A DNA stretch of 64,000 nt from Phytohabitans aurantiacus. GTDB lineage: Bacteria; Actinomycetota; Actinomycetes; Mycobacteriales; Micromonosporaceae. Below the pieces are notes generated by a model. That model was given only the letters and a program-made list of their open reading frames with translations, had not been told where the DNA came from and did not search any database. Below, piece by piece: positions 24,418 to 33,661 of this stretch. The stretch is from positions 1 to 64,000 of the forward strand of contig NZ_BSDI01000005.1 in assembly GCF_027923225.1 (NCBI RefSeq), in the 5' to 3' direction. Position numbers and translations under genes: made by a program. Position 1 is the stretch's first letter. Each line of letters begins with the position of its first letter.

Positions 24418-25175
24418 TCGCGCTGCGGGCCGAGGGGCTCAGCCTCGGATACGACGGCGCGCCCGTGGTGTCCGGTGTGGACCTCGCCATCGAGCCCGGC
24501 GAGCTGTTCGCCGTCGCCGGGGCGTCGGGGTGCGGCAAATCCACGCTGCTGCGCGCGTTCGCGGGGCTGCTGCCGCCCCGCGCCGGCACCCTGCTCGCCG
24601 GCGACGAACCGGTACGCGGCACGTCGCCGGACCGGGCACTGGTCTTCCAGGACGACGCGCTGCTGCCCTGGCGCACCGCCCGGCGCAACGTCGAGCTGCC
24701 CCTCGCCATCCGCGGCGTACCCCGCTCCGAGCGCCGCGCCCGTGCCGCCGAGTGGCTCGCCCGGGTCGGCCTCGCCGGTCAGGAACGGCGGCTGCCCGGC
24801 CAGCTCTCCGGCGGCATGCGCCAGCGCGTCCAGCTCGCCCGCACGCTCGCCGGCGCACCCCGCGCGGTACTCATGGACGAGCCCTTCGGAGCCCTTGACG
24901 CGCAGACCCGGGCGGCGATGCAGCGGCTGCTCATCGAGGTGCGCGACGCGTCGCCGGCCACCGTGGTCTTCGTGACCCACGACGTCGATGAGGCGCTGCT
25001 GCTCGGTGACCGGGTCGCCGTGCTCGCCCCGGACGGCGTGCGCGACCTGGTCGACGTGCCGCACCCGCGCGACGTCGACGCCCGCGGCGCGCCCGAGGTG
25101 GCCGCCGCCCGTACCCGGATCCTGACCGCCCTGGAGCCCGTCCTGGAGGCCGAGCCGTGCGCACCCCGTCCCTGA
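24414..25175 (+). CDS. ABC transporter ATPase, SsuB/NrtD/TauB type
   Basis: 253 residues. Walker A is GASGCGKSTLLRAFAGL, Q-loop FQDDALLPWRT, signature LSGGMRQRVQLARTL, Walker B AVLMDEPFGALD, H-loop FVTHDVDEA. All catalytic residues are intact. The gene overlaps the permease by four bases and runs 19 bases into the flavoprotein gene, so transport and redox functions are translationally linked. Confidence 0.94.
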   Translation: MIALRAEGLSLGYDGAPVVSGVDLAIEPGELFAVAGASGCGKSTLLRAFAGLLPPRAGTLLAGDEPVRGTSPDRALVFQDDALLPWRTARRNVELPLAIRGVPRSERRARAAEWLARVGLAGQERRLPGQLSGGMRQRVQLARTLAGAPRAVLMDEPFGALDAQTRAAMQRLLIEVRDASPATVVFVTHDVDEALLLGDRVAVLAPDGVRDLVDVPHPRDVDARGAPEVAAARTRILTALEPVLEAEPCAPRP

Positions 25176-27835
25176 CCGACCGGCTGGAGCTCGACTGCGA
25201 CGTGCTCGTCGTCGGCGGTGGCACGGCCGGCACGATGGCCGCCATCTCCGCCGCCGAGAACGGCGCGCGCGTGCTGGTGCTGGAGAAGGCGCACGTGCGG
25301 CACTCCGGCGCCCTCGCCATGGGCATGGACGGCGTCAACAACGCGGTCATCCCCGGCAAGGCCACGCCCGAGGCGTACGTCGCCGAGATCACCCGCGCCA
25401 ACGACGGCGTCGTCAACCAGCGCACCATCCACCAGACCGCCACCCGCGGGTACGACATGGTGCGGCGGCTGGAGAGGTACGGCGTCAAGTTCGAGAAGGA
25501 CGAGCACGGCGAGTACGCGGTGCGTCGCGTGCACCGCAACGGCAGCTACGTCCTGCCGATGCCGGAGGGGCGCGACATCAAGAAGGTGCTGTACCGGGTC
25601 CTGCGCGAGCGGAAGATGCGCGAACGGGTGCGCATCGAGAACCGGGTGATGCCGGTACGGGTGCTCACGCGGGACGGGCGTGCCGTCGGGGTGGCCGGGC
25701 TGCACACCCGCACCGGGGAGTTCGTCACCGTGTCGGCGGGCGCGGTCATCCTCGCGACCGGCGCGTGTGGACGGTTGGGGCTGCCCGCCAGCGGCTACCT
25801 GTACGGCACCTACGAGAACCCGACCAACGCGGGTGACGGGTACGCGATGGCGTACCACGCGGGGGCGGAGCTGTCAGGGATCGAGTGCTTCCAGATCAAC
25901 CCGCTCATCAAGGACTACAACGGTCCCGCGTGCGCCTATGTGGCCAACCCGTTCGGCGGGTACCAGGTCAACAACCGGGGCGAGCGGTTCGTCGACTGCG
26001 ACTACTGGTCCGGGCAGATGATGGCCGAGGTGGCCCGGGAGATCTCCTCGGCGCGCGGGCCCATCTACCTCAAGCTCACCCACCTGCCGGGCGAGACCAT
26101 CTCCGCGCTGGAGAACATCCTGCACAGCACGGAACGCCCGACGCGGGGGACCTTTCACGCCGGGCGGGGCCACGACTACCGCACCCACGACGTGGAGATG
26201 CACATCTCCGAGATCGGGCTGTGCGGCGGGCATTCGGCATCGGGCGTGTGGGTCGACGAGCACGGCGCGACGACGGTACCCGGGCTCTACGCCGCCGGTG
26301 ACCTGGCGTGCGTGCCGCACAACTACATGATCGGCGCGTTCGTGTTCGGCGAGCTCGCCGGCGCGCACGCCGCCGGGTTGGCGCCCGTCGAAGGCCCCTT
26401 GCCGGAGGATCAGCTGGCCGAGGCGCACGCCCTCATCTACCGCCCGCTGTCCAATCCGGACGGTCCACCGCAGACACAGGTCGAGTACAAGCTGCGCCGC
26501 TTCGTCAACGACTACCTGACCCCGCCGAAGACCGCCGCGAAGATGGACATCGCCGTCGAGGCGTTCGAGCGGATGCGCGACGAGATCGACGCCATGGGTG
26601 GCCGCACCCCGCACGAGCTGATGCGCTGCGCCGAGGTGACGTTCATCCGGGACTGCGCGGAGATGGCCGCGCGCGCCTCGCTCGTGCGCACCGAGAGCCG
26701 GTGGGGCCTCTACCACGACCGGGCCGACACGCCGGAACGCGACGACGAGGACTGGTTCTGCCACCTCAACCTGCGCCGCTCCCCGGATGGCGAGATGACG
26801 TTCGTGAAGCGCCCCGTCGCACCGTATCTGGTGCCCGTCGACGGGTTCACACCGGTCGACTTCGACGCGGTCGAGGTCGTCGAGCCGGCGCGCGCCGTCC
26901 TCGCTGGCGCCGCCGCCACGCCCGACACCGCACCCGCGCGGACCGCTGTCGCCGAGGGGCGGCTGCTGGAGGTGCTGCGGCTCGCCGACGAGCAGGCCGA
27001 CGCGGTGGCGCTCCGGCCGTACCTGTCCGATGTGGACCCCGACGTGCGGCGTACCGCCATCGCGGCCCTGACAGAGTCGGCGGCCGACGGCGCCGCCCCG
27101 GAGCTCGTGGTGGCGCTGGCCGACACCGACGCCGGCGTTCGCGCGGCCGCCGTGGCGGCACTGCGGGAGCTGGCGGACGTCCTGCCCCCATCCGTCGGCG
27201 CGCCGCTGCGCTCCCGCGCGGGCTCCGCCGACGCGGCGGTCCGCGCGGTGGTGACCGAGCTGCTGCGGGTCACCGGCACCGGCACCCTCGCCGACTTCGC
27301 ACCGGCCCTGGCCGACGGCGACGTGTCGGTGCGGCTCCAGGCGGTACGCGGACTGGTGCGACTCGACGCGGCCGCCGCCCTGGAACCGGCCGTGGCCGAC
27401 GCGGCCCGAGAGGTGCGGGTCGCCGCCGCACACGGACTCGGGACGATCGGCGTACCCGCCGGCGCGCCGCTGCTGGCGCGGCTGGCCGCCGACGGCGAGG
27501 CGCTGGTGCGGGCGGCGGCCCTGGTGGCCGCGGCGGCGTTGGGCTGCCCTTCGCCGCTCGAACTCACGGCCGTCGCCAGCCTCTCCGACGCGGCGTGGCA
27601 GGTGCGCGAGGGCGCCGCGGTGGCGCTCGGCGGGGCGCCGCCGGAGACGGCGATCCCGTCGCTGCTGGCCGCCACCGGCGACGCCAACCACGACGTGCGA
27701 CGGGCCGCGGTCCGCTCGCTGGCGCCGTGGGCCGACCGCCCCGAGGTGGCGGAGGCGCTGCGCACGCTCGCGACAACGGACCCCGACGCCGACGTCCGCG
27801 CCTACGCCCGCGTTCCCCTCCCCACCCCTTCGTGA
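25157..27835 (+). CDS. AprA/FrdA-like flavoprotein fused to HEAT repeats
   Basis: 892 residues. The first ~590 are a FAD-binding oxidoreductase of the fumarate reductase/adenylylsulfate reductase alpha type: LVVGGGTAGTMAAISAAENGARVLVLEK, HSGALAMGMDGVNNAVIPG, ILATGACGRLGLPASGYLYGTYENP, ECFQINPLIKDYNGPACAY and TVPGLYAAGDLACVPHNYMIG, all close to AprA. From about residue 610 a run of roughly nine ~31-residue HEAT/PBS-lyase repeats follows (LADTDAGVRAAAVAALREL, LADGDVSVRLQAVRGLVRL and so on). The GTG start lies inside the ATPase gene. With the ferredoxin it would form an AprBA-like pair; the HEAT part is probably a protein-docking arm. No sat, qmo or dsr genes are present, so sulfate respiration is unlikely. 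The TGA stop lies at the edge of a repeat palindrome. Confidence 0.87.
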   Translation: MRTPSLTDRLELDCDVLVVGGGTAGTMAAISAAENGARVLVLEKAHVRHSGALAMGMDGVNNAVIPGKATPEAYVAEITRANDGVVNQRTIHQTATRGYDMVRRLERYGVKFEKDEHGEYAVRRVHRNGSYVLPMPEGRDIKKVLYRVLRERKMRERVRIENRVMPVRVLTRDGRAVGVAGLHTRTGEFVTVSAGAVILATGACGRLGLPASGYLYGTYENPTNAGDGYAMAYHAGAELSGIECFQINPLIKDYNGPACAYVANPFGGYQVNNRGERFVDCDYWSGQMMAEVAREISSARGPIYLKLTHLPGETISALENILHSTERPTRGTFHAGRGHDYRTHDVEMHISEIGLCGGHSASGVWVDEHGATTVPGLYAAGDLACVPHNYMIGAFVFGELAGAHAAGLAPVEGPLPEDQLAEAHALIYRPLSNPDGPPQTQVEYKLRRFVNDYLTPPKTAAKMDIAVEAFERMRDEIDAMGGRTPHELMRCAEVTFIRDCAEMAARASLVRTESRWGLYHDRADTPERDDEDWFCHLNLRRSPDGEMTFVKRPVAPYLVPVDGFTPVDFDAVEVVEPARAVLAGAAATPDTAPARTAVAEGRLLEVLRLADEQADAVALRPYLSDVDPDVRRTAIAALTESAADGAAPELVVALADTDAGVRAAAVAALRELADVLPPSVGAPLRSRAGSADAAVRAVVTELLRVTGTGTLADFAPALADGDVSVRLQAVRGLVRLDAAAALEPAVADAAREVRVAAAHGLGTIGVPAGAPLLARLAADGEALVRAAALVAAAALGCPSPLELTAVASLSDAAWQVREGAAVALGGAPPETAIPSLLAATGDANHDVRRAAVRSLAPWADRPEVAEALRTLATTDPDADVRAYARVPLPTPS

Positions 27836-27883
27836 TCAGGGCGTCCCTCAAGTCGTTAGAGCTACTTGAGGGACGCCCTGATC
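27834..27883. terminator. 20-bp perfect palindrome (repeat copy B)
   Basis: Left arm GATCAGGGCGTCCCTCAAGT (27834-27853) and its exact complement (27864-27883) flank a 10-base loop. Same left arm and loop start as the copy at 12579-12632. It separates the convergent flavoprotein and GH-A genes, and the flavoprotein stop TGA is formed at its left edge. Confidence 0.75.
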
Positions 27884-27894
27884 TTGCCGAAGAG

Positions 27895-30591
27895 TCAGGG
27901 AGCGGGAACGGTGGTGGGCACGCCGACCACCGCCGGGGCGATGACCACCTTGTCGATGTCCGGCGCCCACGCGGACGGGTTCCCGAAGACCAGGCTGCCG
28001 TTCGCGGTGGTCAGGGTCACCGGGATGGTGCGCTCCAGGAAGCTGTTCCACGCGTACGTGTACCGGAAGTAGGCGTATCCGCTGCCGCCACCCGTCTCCG
28101 TCACGTTGAGCCGGCGGTCGACGACCTGCGGGTTGTAGTCGTGGCGCCCACTGAGCTCCGCGTTGGCGTACGTGACGGCGATGTCGTAGTCGCCCGGCTT
28201 GTCGAAGCCCGCCGCACGGGGAATCTCGAACGTGTTTCCGGCGCCGTTTCCGACCGACCCGATCCCCTTCAGGCCCGACGCGTTACTGCCGGAGTTGTCG
28301 GCGTACGTGGTGACCGCCGCCCCGCCGTGGCGGATGGTGTCTTCCGCCTGGATGGTGACCGCGGCGCTGTCGGCGTCCGGGGTGCGCGTCGTGGTCAGCT
28401 GCTGGAGCAGGATGCCGTTCTTCGAACGCACCTCGACCTCGTTGATGCCCTGGCTCAGGTGCGCGCGCACGGTGGAGCGCCAGGCACCGGCCTTACGCGG
28501 CTTGAACGTCGCGACCTCCCGGCCGTTGACCGACACCGTGGCGTCGGTGGCGGCGATGCTTCGGTAGTCCAGCGTCAGGTCGTGGTAACCGGTCTCCCAC
28601 GCCTGCACGTACGCGTCGGCGCGGTCCTTCTTGCCCTGGATGGAGGCGTACCCCCGGGCCGCCGGGACGTCGTACGTGACGCGGGCGCCACCGGCGTACC
28701 GCAGCGTGGACGCCGGATACACCGTCGGCTCGCCGTCGGTGACGTCGGTCAGCAGGAACTTGTCGAGCGTGATGTCGGAGTTCGGCAGCACGCTCGCACC
28801 GTCCAGACTGGACCGCAGCGACAGCGTGTGCTGGCCGGCGGTCAGCGGGATGGTGACCTCGACGCTGCCCCGGTACTGCCACTTCTGGTACAAGGTGAGC
28901 GCCAGGTCGGCGGTGTACTGCACGATGGTCGGGTTGGCACCGTCGACGAAGAGCGCGTGCCGTCCCGGCGTACCCGGTGTCCCGCCGATCACCTGGAAGC
29001 GGTACCGGCCGTCGCGCGGCACGGTGACGGTCCAGTCGGCTTTGGAGGTCGGCTTGTTGAACGAGCCGACGTCGTGGCTGCCCGAAGCGAGGAACTTCCA
29101 GCCACCGCCGGCCAGCGGGTCCTGGAAGTACACGGTGGCGTCGGTGAGCGCGGTGCTCTCCGCCTCGACGCTGGCCGTCCACACCGGACTCGCGGTGACA
29201 GCACGGTCCTGGGAGGGCGTGATGAGCACCTGGTAAGCGGCGTACCGGTCGTAGGTGGGCACCTCCAGGGTGGCGGACCGCTTCGTGAGGGCCACACCGT
29301 CGAGCGCCTTGATGACGCGCGGCGTGCCGGAGACACCTTCGGCGCCGGAGAGGGTGATCTCGCGGACCTCGATGTCGACCAGGTCGTCGAAGACCCAGCG
29401 CGGCAGGCCGTTCAGGCGCAGCGACACCGGCTTGCTCCCGCCGCCGAAGAGGACGGTGGCGCGCTTGTTGCGGGTGTCGATGGCGCCGATTCCCTGGAGC
29501 GTGTCGACGGCGTTCAGCGCCGGCGGCGTCACCGCGACCGTCTTGCCGCCTTCCAGGTCGCCGTACCACTTGTACATCCACCATCCGGCGTTGGCGGCGT
29601 TGGCGCGGGCGCTGTTGTCGTTGAAGTTGCCGGCGTAGGCCCAGTAGGCGGTCTGCCCGTCGATCTTCAGGTCTTCCATGATGGACAGCCACTGGACGAG
29701 CTGGCCCGGGGTGCCCATGTCGCGCAGCATGCCGTACTCGGTGATGTTGACGTGGATCGGGTCGATCCCGAGGTCCTTCTCCAGCTGGCGGTACGCGGCG
29801 TAGTTGGCGCGGAACGTGCTCAGGTTGTTGATGCCCAGCTCGTGCCAGATGAACACGTCGGGCAGCACGTTGTTGGCCTTGGCGAACGTGAGGATCTCGG
29901 CGGAACGCTGCGGCTGCCAGCGGGTGTCACCGGGGCCGCCGATGCGCGCGTGCCCGAGCCCGTGCCGCGCGTACACCTCCTGGATCTTGTCGTACGTCGC
30001 CTTCCAGTCGGCGAGGAAGGTGTCTTTGAGCGTGCCCCAGTCGTTGTACCAGTTGCCGCCGTCCGGCTCGTTGAACGGGATGAACAGGTAGTCCTTCGGG
30101 CGGGCCGATCCGGTCGCGACCGCCTCGGTGACGAACTCGACGACCTCCAGGTAGTCCCAGATACCGTTCGGCGTCGAGGTGTAGGTGCCGTCGGCCTGGT
30201 TGTACGTGCGGTCGTCGCCGGGACGCCGGCCGCCGTTGTACGGCCACTCCGGGTAGTAGTCCTGGACGTAGATGCACATCTCCTTGCCGTGCTTGGCGAA
30301 GAAGCCGTCTTCCACTTTGAGCGCGTCGCCGCTGGGGTGCTGCGTGCCGTACGGCGCCTTCTGCGACGTGTTGGTGATGTGGGCGCCGTTGATGAGCGCC
30401 CGGGTGGGCGCCCCGTCGTCGCCGAACCCGTACAGCGTGCCCGTCGCGCCGCCCCGGAAGTCTCCCGTGGTCTGGGAGAAGTCGACGCTGAGAACGTCAC
30501 TGGACTCTTCAGCCGCCGCCGGCATGGATAGCGTGCCTCCCACGAGCATGATGACGGCGCAGGTCGCCGTCAGCTTGGCAATCCGGTGCAT
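27895..30591 (-). CDS. Secreted clan GH-A glycoside hydrolase with C-terminal carbohydrate-binding-like domains
   Basis: 898 residues. A signal peptide (MHRIAKLTATCAVIMLVGG, cleavage near PAAA-EE) precedes a TIM-barrel enzyme. FIPFNEPDGGNWY holds the acid/base Glu (NEP motif) and HVNITEYG the nucleophile Glu, as in GH39-like members of clan GH-A. From about residue 470 the rest is beta-rich: at least two CBM35/CBM6-like modules (VEAESTALTDATVYFQDPLAGG; IQAEDTIRHGGAAVTTYADNSG). ATG 30591 has GGGAGA upstream; a TTG one codon earlier is possible. It is last in the GH36-transporter operon. Its job is probably to cut a plant polymer outside the cell. Exact GH family uncertain. Confidence 0.8.
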   Translation of the reverse strand: MHRIAKLTATCAVIMLVGGTLSMPAAAEESSDVLSVDFSQTTGDFRGGATGTLYGFGDDGAPTRALINGAHITNTSQKAPYGTQHPSGDALKVEDGFFAKHGKEMCIYVQDYYPEWPYNGGRRPGDDRTYNQADGTYTSTPNGIWDYLEVVEFVTEAVATGSARPKDYLFIPFNEPDGGNWYNDWGTLKDTFLADWKATYDKIQEVYARHGLGHARIGGPGDTRWQPQRSAEILTFAKANNVLPDVFIWHELGINNLSTFRANYAAYRQLEKDLGIDPIHVNITEYGMLRDMGTPGQLVQWLSIMEDLKIDGQTAYWAYAGNFNDNSARANAANAGWWMYKWYGDLEGGKTVAVTPPALNAVDTLQGIGAIDTRNKRATVLFGGGSKPVSLRLNGLPRWVFDDLVDIEVREITLSGAEGVSGTPRVIKALDGVALTKRSATLEVPTYDRYAAYQVLITPSQDRAVTASPVWTASVEAESTALTDATVYFQDPLAGGGWKFLASGSHDVGSFNKPTSKADWTVTVPRDGRYRFQVIGGTPGTPGRHALFVDGANPTIVQYTADLALTLYQKWQYRGSVEVTIPLTAGQHTLSLRSSLDGASVLPNSDITLDKFLLTDVTDGEPTVYPASTLRYAGGARVTYDVPAARGYASIQGKKDRADAYVQAWETGYHDLTLDYRSIAATDATVSVNGREVATFKPRKAGAWRSTVRAHLSQGINEVEVRSKNGILLQQLTTTRTPDADSAAVTIQAEDTIRHGGAAVTTYADNSGSNASGLKGIGSVGNGAGNTFEIPRAAGFDKPGDYDIAVTYANAELSGRHDYNPQVVDRRLNVTETGGGSGYAYFRYTYAWNSFLERTIPVTLTTANGSLVFGNPSAWAPDIDKVVIAPAVVGVPTTVPAP

Positions 30592-30603
30592 CAAGTCTCC
30601 CTA

Positions 30604-31434
30604 TTACTTCACGGCGCCGCTCGTGATACCCGAGATGATCTTGCGCTGCGCGATCGCGAAGACAGCGATCAGCGGCAGGCTCATCAGGATCACGTAGGCG
30701 AAGATGAGGTGCCAGTTGTTGAGGTACAGGCCCGCACTCGCGACCCGGAACAGGTTCAGCGGCAGGGTGTCGATGCGCCCGCCGATGACGAAGAACGCGT
30801 AGAACACGTCGTTCCACACGTACAGGCAGATGAGGATGGTGGCGGTGGCGAGTACCGGCCGCAGCATCGGCAGCACCACCTTGCGAAACACCGTCAGCGG
30901 GCCGGCGCCGTCGATCTGCGCGGCCTCCTCCAGCGACTCCGGGATCGTCCGGACGAAGCCGGTGACGAAGAAGATGACCGTCGACATGTAGATTCCCATG
31001 TAGACGCCGATCATCCCGATCGCGGTGCCCGCCAGGCCGAGCTGGCGCAGCAGGAGCACCACGGTGACCACCGCCGGCGGCAGCACGATGCCGCTGATGC
31101 CGAGGGCGTACAGCACCGCGTTGAGGCGGGTGGCGCGGCGGGCCAGTACCCACGACGCCAGGCTGCCGAAGGCGAGCACGCCGAACACGGTGGGCACGAC
31201 GACGAGCAGGCTGCCGAAGAAGGCGGCCGGTACGTCGCCGTCCGTCCACACCTGGCGGAGGTTTTCCCACAGGTGCCATTCGGACGGCGGCGACAGGTTG
31301 GGGTTCAGCGCCTCGCCCTGCGACTTTCCGGCGGTCGCCACGACGAGCCACAGTGGAATCCCGATGACGGAGGCCACCAGGAGGACCGTGACGATCGGCT
31401 GCAGTCGCCGCCAGATCTGAGCGTCGGAGTTCAC
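30604..31434 (-). CDS. Sugar ABC transporter permease, MalG type
   Basis: 276 residues with six predicted spans (first VTVLLVASVIGIPLWLVV). The EAA loop is IPESLEEAAQIDGAGPLTVFRKVVLPML. The GTG start at 31434 overlaps the stop of the MalF-type gene (GTGA). It is followed by 12 bases and the secreted hydrolase gene. It forms the channel with the MalF-type partner; no ATPase gene is in the operon. Confidence 0.93.
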   Translation of the reverse strand: MNSDAQIWRRLQPIVTVLLVASVIGIPLWLVVATAGKSQGEALNPNLSPPSEWHLWENLRQVWTDGDVPAAFFGSLLVVVPTVFGVLAFGSLASWVLARRATRLNAVLYALGISGIVLPPAVVTVVLLLRQLGLAGTAIGMIGVYMGIYMSTVIFFVTGFVRTIPESLEEAAQIDGAGPLTVFRKVVLPMLRPVLATATILICLYVWNDVFYAFFVIGGRIDTLPLNLFRVASAGLYLNNWHLIFAYVILMSLPLIAVFAIAQRKIISGITSGAVK

Positions 31435-32351
31435 AGCACCGCCTCCCGCCTGCGCAGCACGTAGATCACCGGGAACGCCATCAGCGCGACGAGCAGGAAC
31501 AGCACCAGGCTCATCGTGGTGGCCTGGGCGAACAGGCCCTGGCCGAAGGTGCGGTAGATGAAGATGTTCAGGATCTCGGTGGTGCGGGCCGGACCCCCGC
31601 CGGTGGTGGCCTGCACGATGTCGAACCCGTTCATCGAGCCCAGCAGAGCGGTGGCCACGTTGAACGTGACCGCCGGTGCCAGCAGCGGCGACCGGATCCG
31701 CCAGAAGGTCCGCCACCGGGAGGCGCCGTCGATGCGCGCCGCCTCGATGATGTCCTCCGGGATCGTCTTCAGGCCCGCCAGGTAGATGAGCATCGACAGG
31801 CCCATCCACTTCCAGGCGTGTATGACCGCGACCACCACGATGGTCCAGGTGGTGTCGCCCAGCCACGCGTACGTGAACAGGTTTCCGGGCTTCAGCAGGG
31901 CCTGGAAGATGTACCCGACGGCGAGCGCCGACATCAGCACGGGGATGAGGAAGAAGACCCGCGCGATCCGGTTGAGCCGGGTGTCCCGTTCCAGCAGCAC
32001 GGCGAGGGCGAACCCGAACAGGTTCTGGAAGATGGCCACCAGCACCGCGTACACGACGGTGATGCGCAGCGCGCGCCACAGCGTGCCGTTGGACGCCAGG
32101 TCCTCGAAGTTCGCGAAGCCCACCGGGTTGATCTCGGCCTTGAAGCCCGACCAGTCGGTGAACGCGTAGATGAAGTTGAACAGCGTGGGCAGGAAGAAGA
32201 ACACCAGCAGGATCGCCAGCGCCGGTCCCAGAAACCACATCGGGTGCGTCTGGCGGTTGATCCTGCCGGCGGGGCGGCGCCCGGTCCGGGCCACCGACGG
32301 TGTCGGCGGTCCGGACCGGTCCAGTGCCGGTGTGGTCTCTACTGTGGACAT
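31431..32351 (-). CDS. Sugar ABC transporter permease, MalF type
   Basis: 306 residues with six predicted spans (first WFLGPALAILLVFFFLPTLF). The EAA loop reads IPEDIIEAARIDGASRWRTFWRIRSPLL. The ATG at 32351 lies two bases after the stop of the binding protein gene. First half of the inner-membrane channel for the alpha-galactoside-type importer. Confidence 0.93.
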   Translation of the reverse strand: MSTVETTPALDRSGPPTPSVARTGRRPAGRINRQTHPMWFLGPALAILLVFFFLPTLFNFIYAFTDWSGFKAEINPVGFANFEDLASNGTLWRALRITVVYAVLVAIFQNLFGFALAVLLERDTRLNRIARVFFLIPVLMSALAVGYIFQALLKPGNLFTYAWLGDTTWTIVVVAVIHAWKWMGLSMLIYLAGLKTIPEDIIEAARIDGASRWRTFWRIRSPLLAPAVTFNVATALLGSMNGFDIVQATTGGGPARTTEILNIFIYRTFGQGLFAQATTMSLVLFLLVALMAFPVIYVLRRREAVL

Positions 32352-32353
32352 GT

Positions 32354-33661
32354 CTAGAACCCGGGTGCTCCGGCCGCCTTGGCGAGCTGGTTGAACTGGT
32401 CCTGGGTCGCCGTGGCCACCTGCTCCGGTGTCATCGTGCCGGTGATCATGTCGGCCAGGTTGATGTACAGGTCAGGGTTGGCCACCGCGAGCGCCTGCAT
32501 CGAGCCCACCGAGGTCGGCAGCGACGCGTGCACGTCGAGCAGCGCCTTCGGCACGCCCGGCGGGTTCTGCACGGCCGTCTCCAGCGACACGGTGTTGCGG
32601 TCGGCGATGAAGTCGGCGTAACCGGGGCCCATCCAGTACGACATCAGCTGTCGCGCCGCGGCCTCGCGCTTGGCGTCGCCGGTCTTGAACGCGACCAGCG
32701 CGTTGCTCTGGTCCGGGATGAACGTGCCGACGTTGCCGGACGGCGAGATCGGGAAGAAGCCGATCTTGGAGTCGAGGGTGGCGGTGTCGGCCTTGGCCTG
32801 CAGCTGCCCGAAGAACGAGTTGACCTGCACCACCATCGCGGCCTGGCCGGCGAGCAGCGCCGCGCCCTGGTCCTCGAACTTGGCCGTCTTGATGTTCGAG
32901 TTGAACAGCCCCTCGTCGATCAGCGCCTTGTACTTCTTGATGGCGTCGAGGATCGTCGGGTCGGTGAACTTCTCCTCGCCCTTGTTCACCTTGTCCCACA
33001 GCCCCGCCTTCGCGGCGTCGGCGAGCTGCACCTGGATCCACCACTGGGTGCCCCAGCGGTCGGCCGCCATCTCGTAGAACGGCGTCACGCCCTTGCCCTT
33101 GAGCGTCCGTCCGATCTGGACCATCTCGTCGAAGTTCTTCGGAGTCGCCGTGATGCCGTTGGCGGCGAAGACCTCCTTGTTGTAGTAGACGCCCTCGACG
33201 GCCGGGCTGGTGATCAGCGCGGCGTACCGGGTGCCGTCGAGGATGCCGGTGATGTCCTTCAGGTCCGGCGCCAGGCTCGACAGCCACGGCGCGTCGTTCA
33301 GCGGCTGGAGGTTCGTCTTCGCGTTGATGGCGGTCAGCATCGACGCGGTCGGCTGCCAGAACGCCAGGTCCGGCTTGTCACCGGTGGCCACCTTGGTCTG
33401 GATGCCCTGCTCGTACGGGTCGGGGATGGTGACGACCTCGACCTTCGCGCCGGTGGCCGCCTGGAAGCCGGCGATCACCTTGCTGGGCACGGTGTTGCTG
33501 TTCTGCGCCGCCCAGATCGTCAGCTTGACGCCGTCGAGCTTCGCGGTCGGGTCGGCCCAGGTGGCGGGGGTGTCGGAGGAGGTCTCCGCGGCAGGGTCAC
33601 TGCACGCCGCGAGCCCGAAGGTGAGCGCCGCCGCACAGGCGAGGCTGATCCATCTCTTCAT
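32354..33661 (-). CDS. Sugar ABC transporter substrate-binding lipoprotein
   Basis: 435 residues of the MalE-like family 1 binding proteins. Signal peptide with lipobox LTFGLAAC. Typical segments: KLTIWAAQNSNTVPSKVIAGF, GDKPDLAFWQPT, VYYNKEVFAANGI. AAGGA lies upstream of ATG 33661, which overlaps the GH36 stop (ATGA). It presents sugars to the MalF/MalG permeases; alpha-galactosides are the likely ligands because GH36 is translated just before it. Confidence 0.92.
   Translation of the reverse strand: MKRWISLACAAALTFGLAACSDPAAETSSDTPATWADPTAKLDGVKLTIWAAQNSNTVPSKVIAGFQAATGAKVEVVTIPDPYEQGIQTKVATGDKPDLAFWQPTASMLTAINAKTNLQPLNDAPWLSSLAPDLKDITGILDGTRYAALITSPAVEGVYYNKEVFAANGITATPKNFDEMVQIGRTLKGKGVTPFYEMAADRWGTQWWIQVQLADAAKAGLWDKVNKGEEKFTDPTILDAIKKYKALIDEGLFNSNIKTAKFEDQGAALLAGQAAMVVQVNSFFGQLQAKADTATLDSKIGFFPISPSGNVGTFIPDQSNALVAFKTGDAKREAAARQLMSYWMGPGYADFIADRNTVSLETAVQNPPGVPKALLDVHASLPTSVGSMQALAVANPDLYINLADMITGTMTPEQVATATQDQFNQLAKAAGAPGF

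Noticed and set aside
25157..27835. Dissimilatory sulfate reduction locus
   Set aside because: AprBA-like subunits are present but no sat, qmo or dsr genes, and the neighbours form an importer; a different redox role is more likely.
26308..30531. A 1407-codon open frame on the plus strand
   Set aside because: It is out of frame with the flavoprotein and antisense to the secreted hydrolase; composition is Arg/Gly/Val-rich shadow sequence of GC-rich DNA with no family motif.
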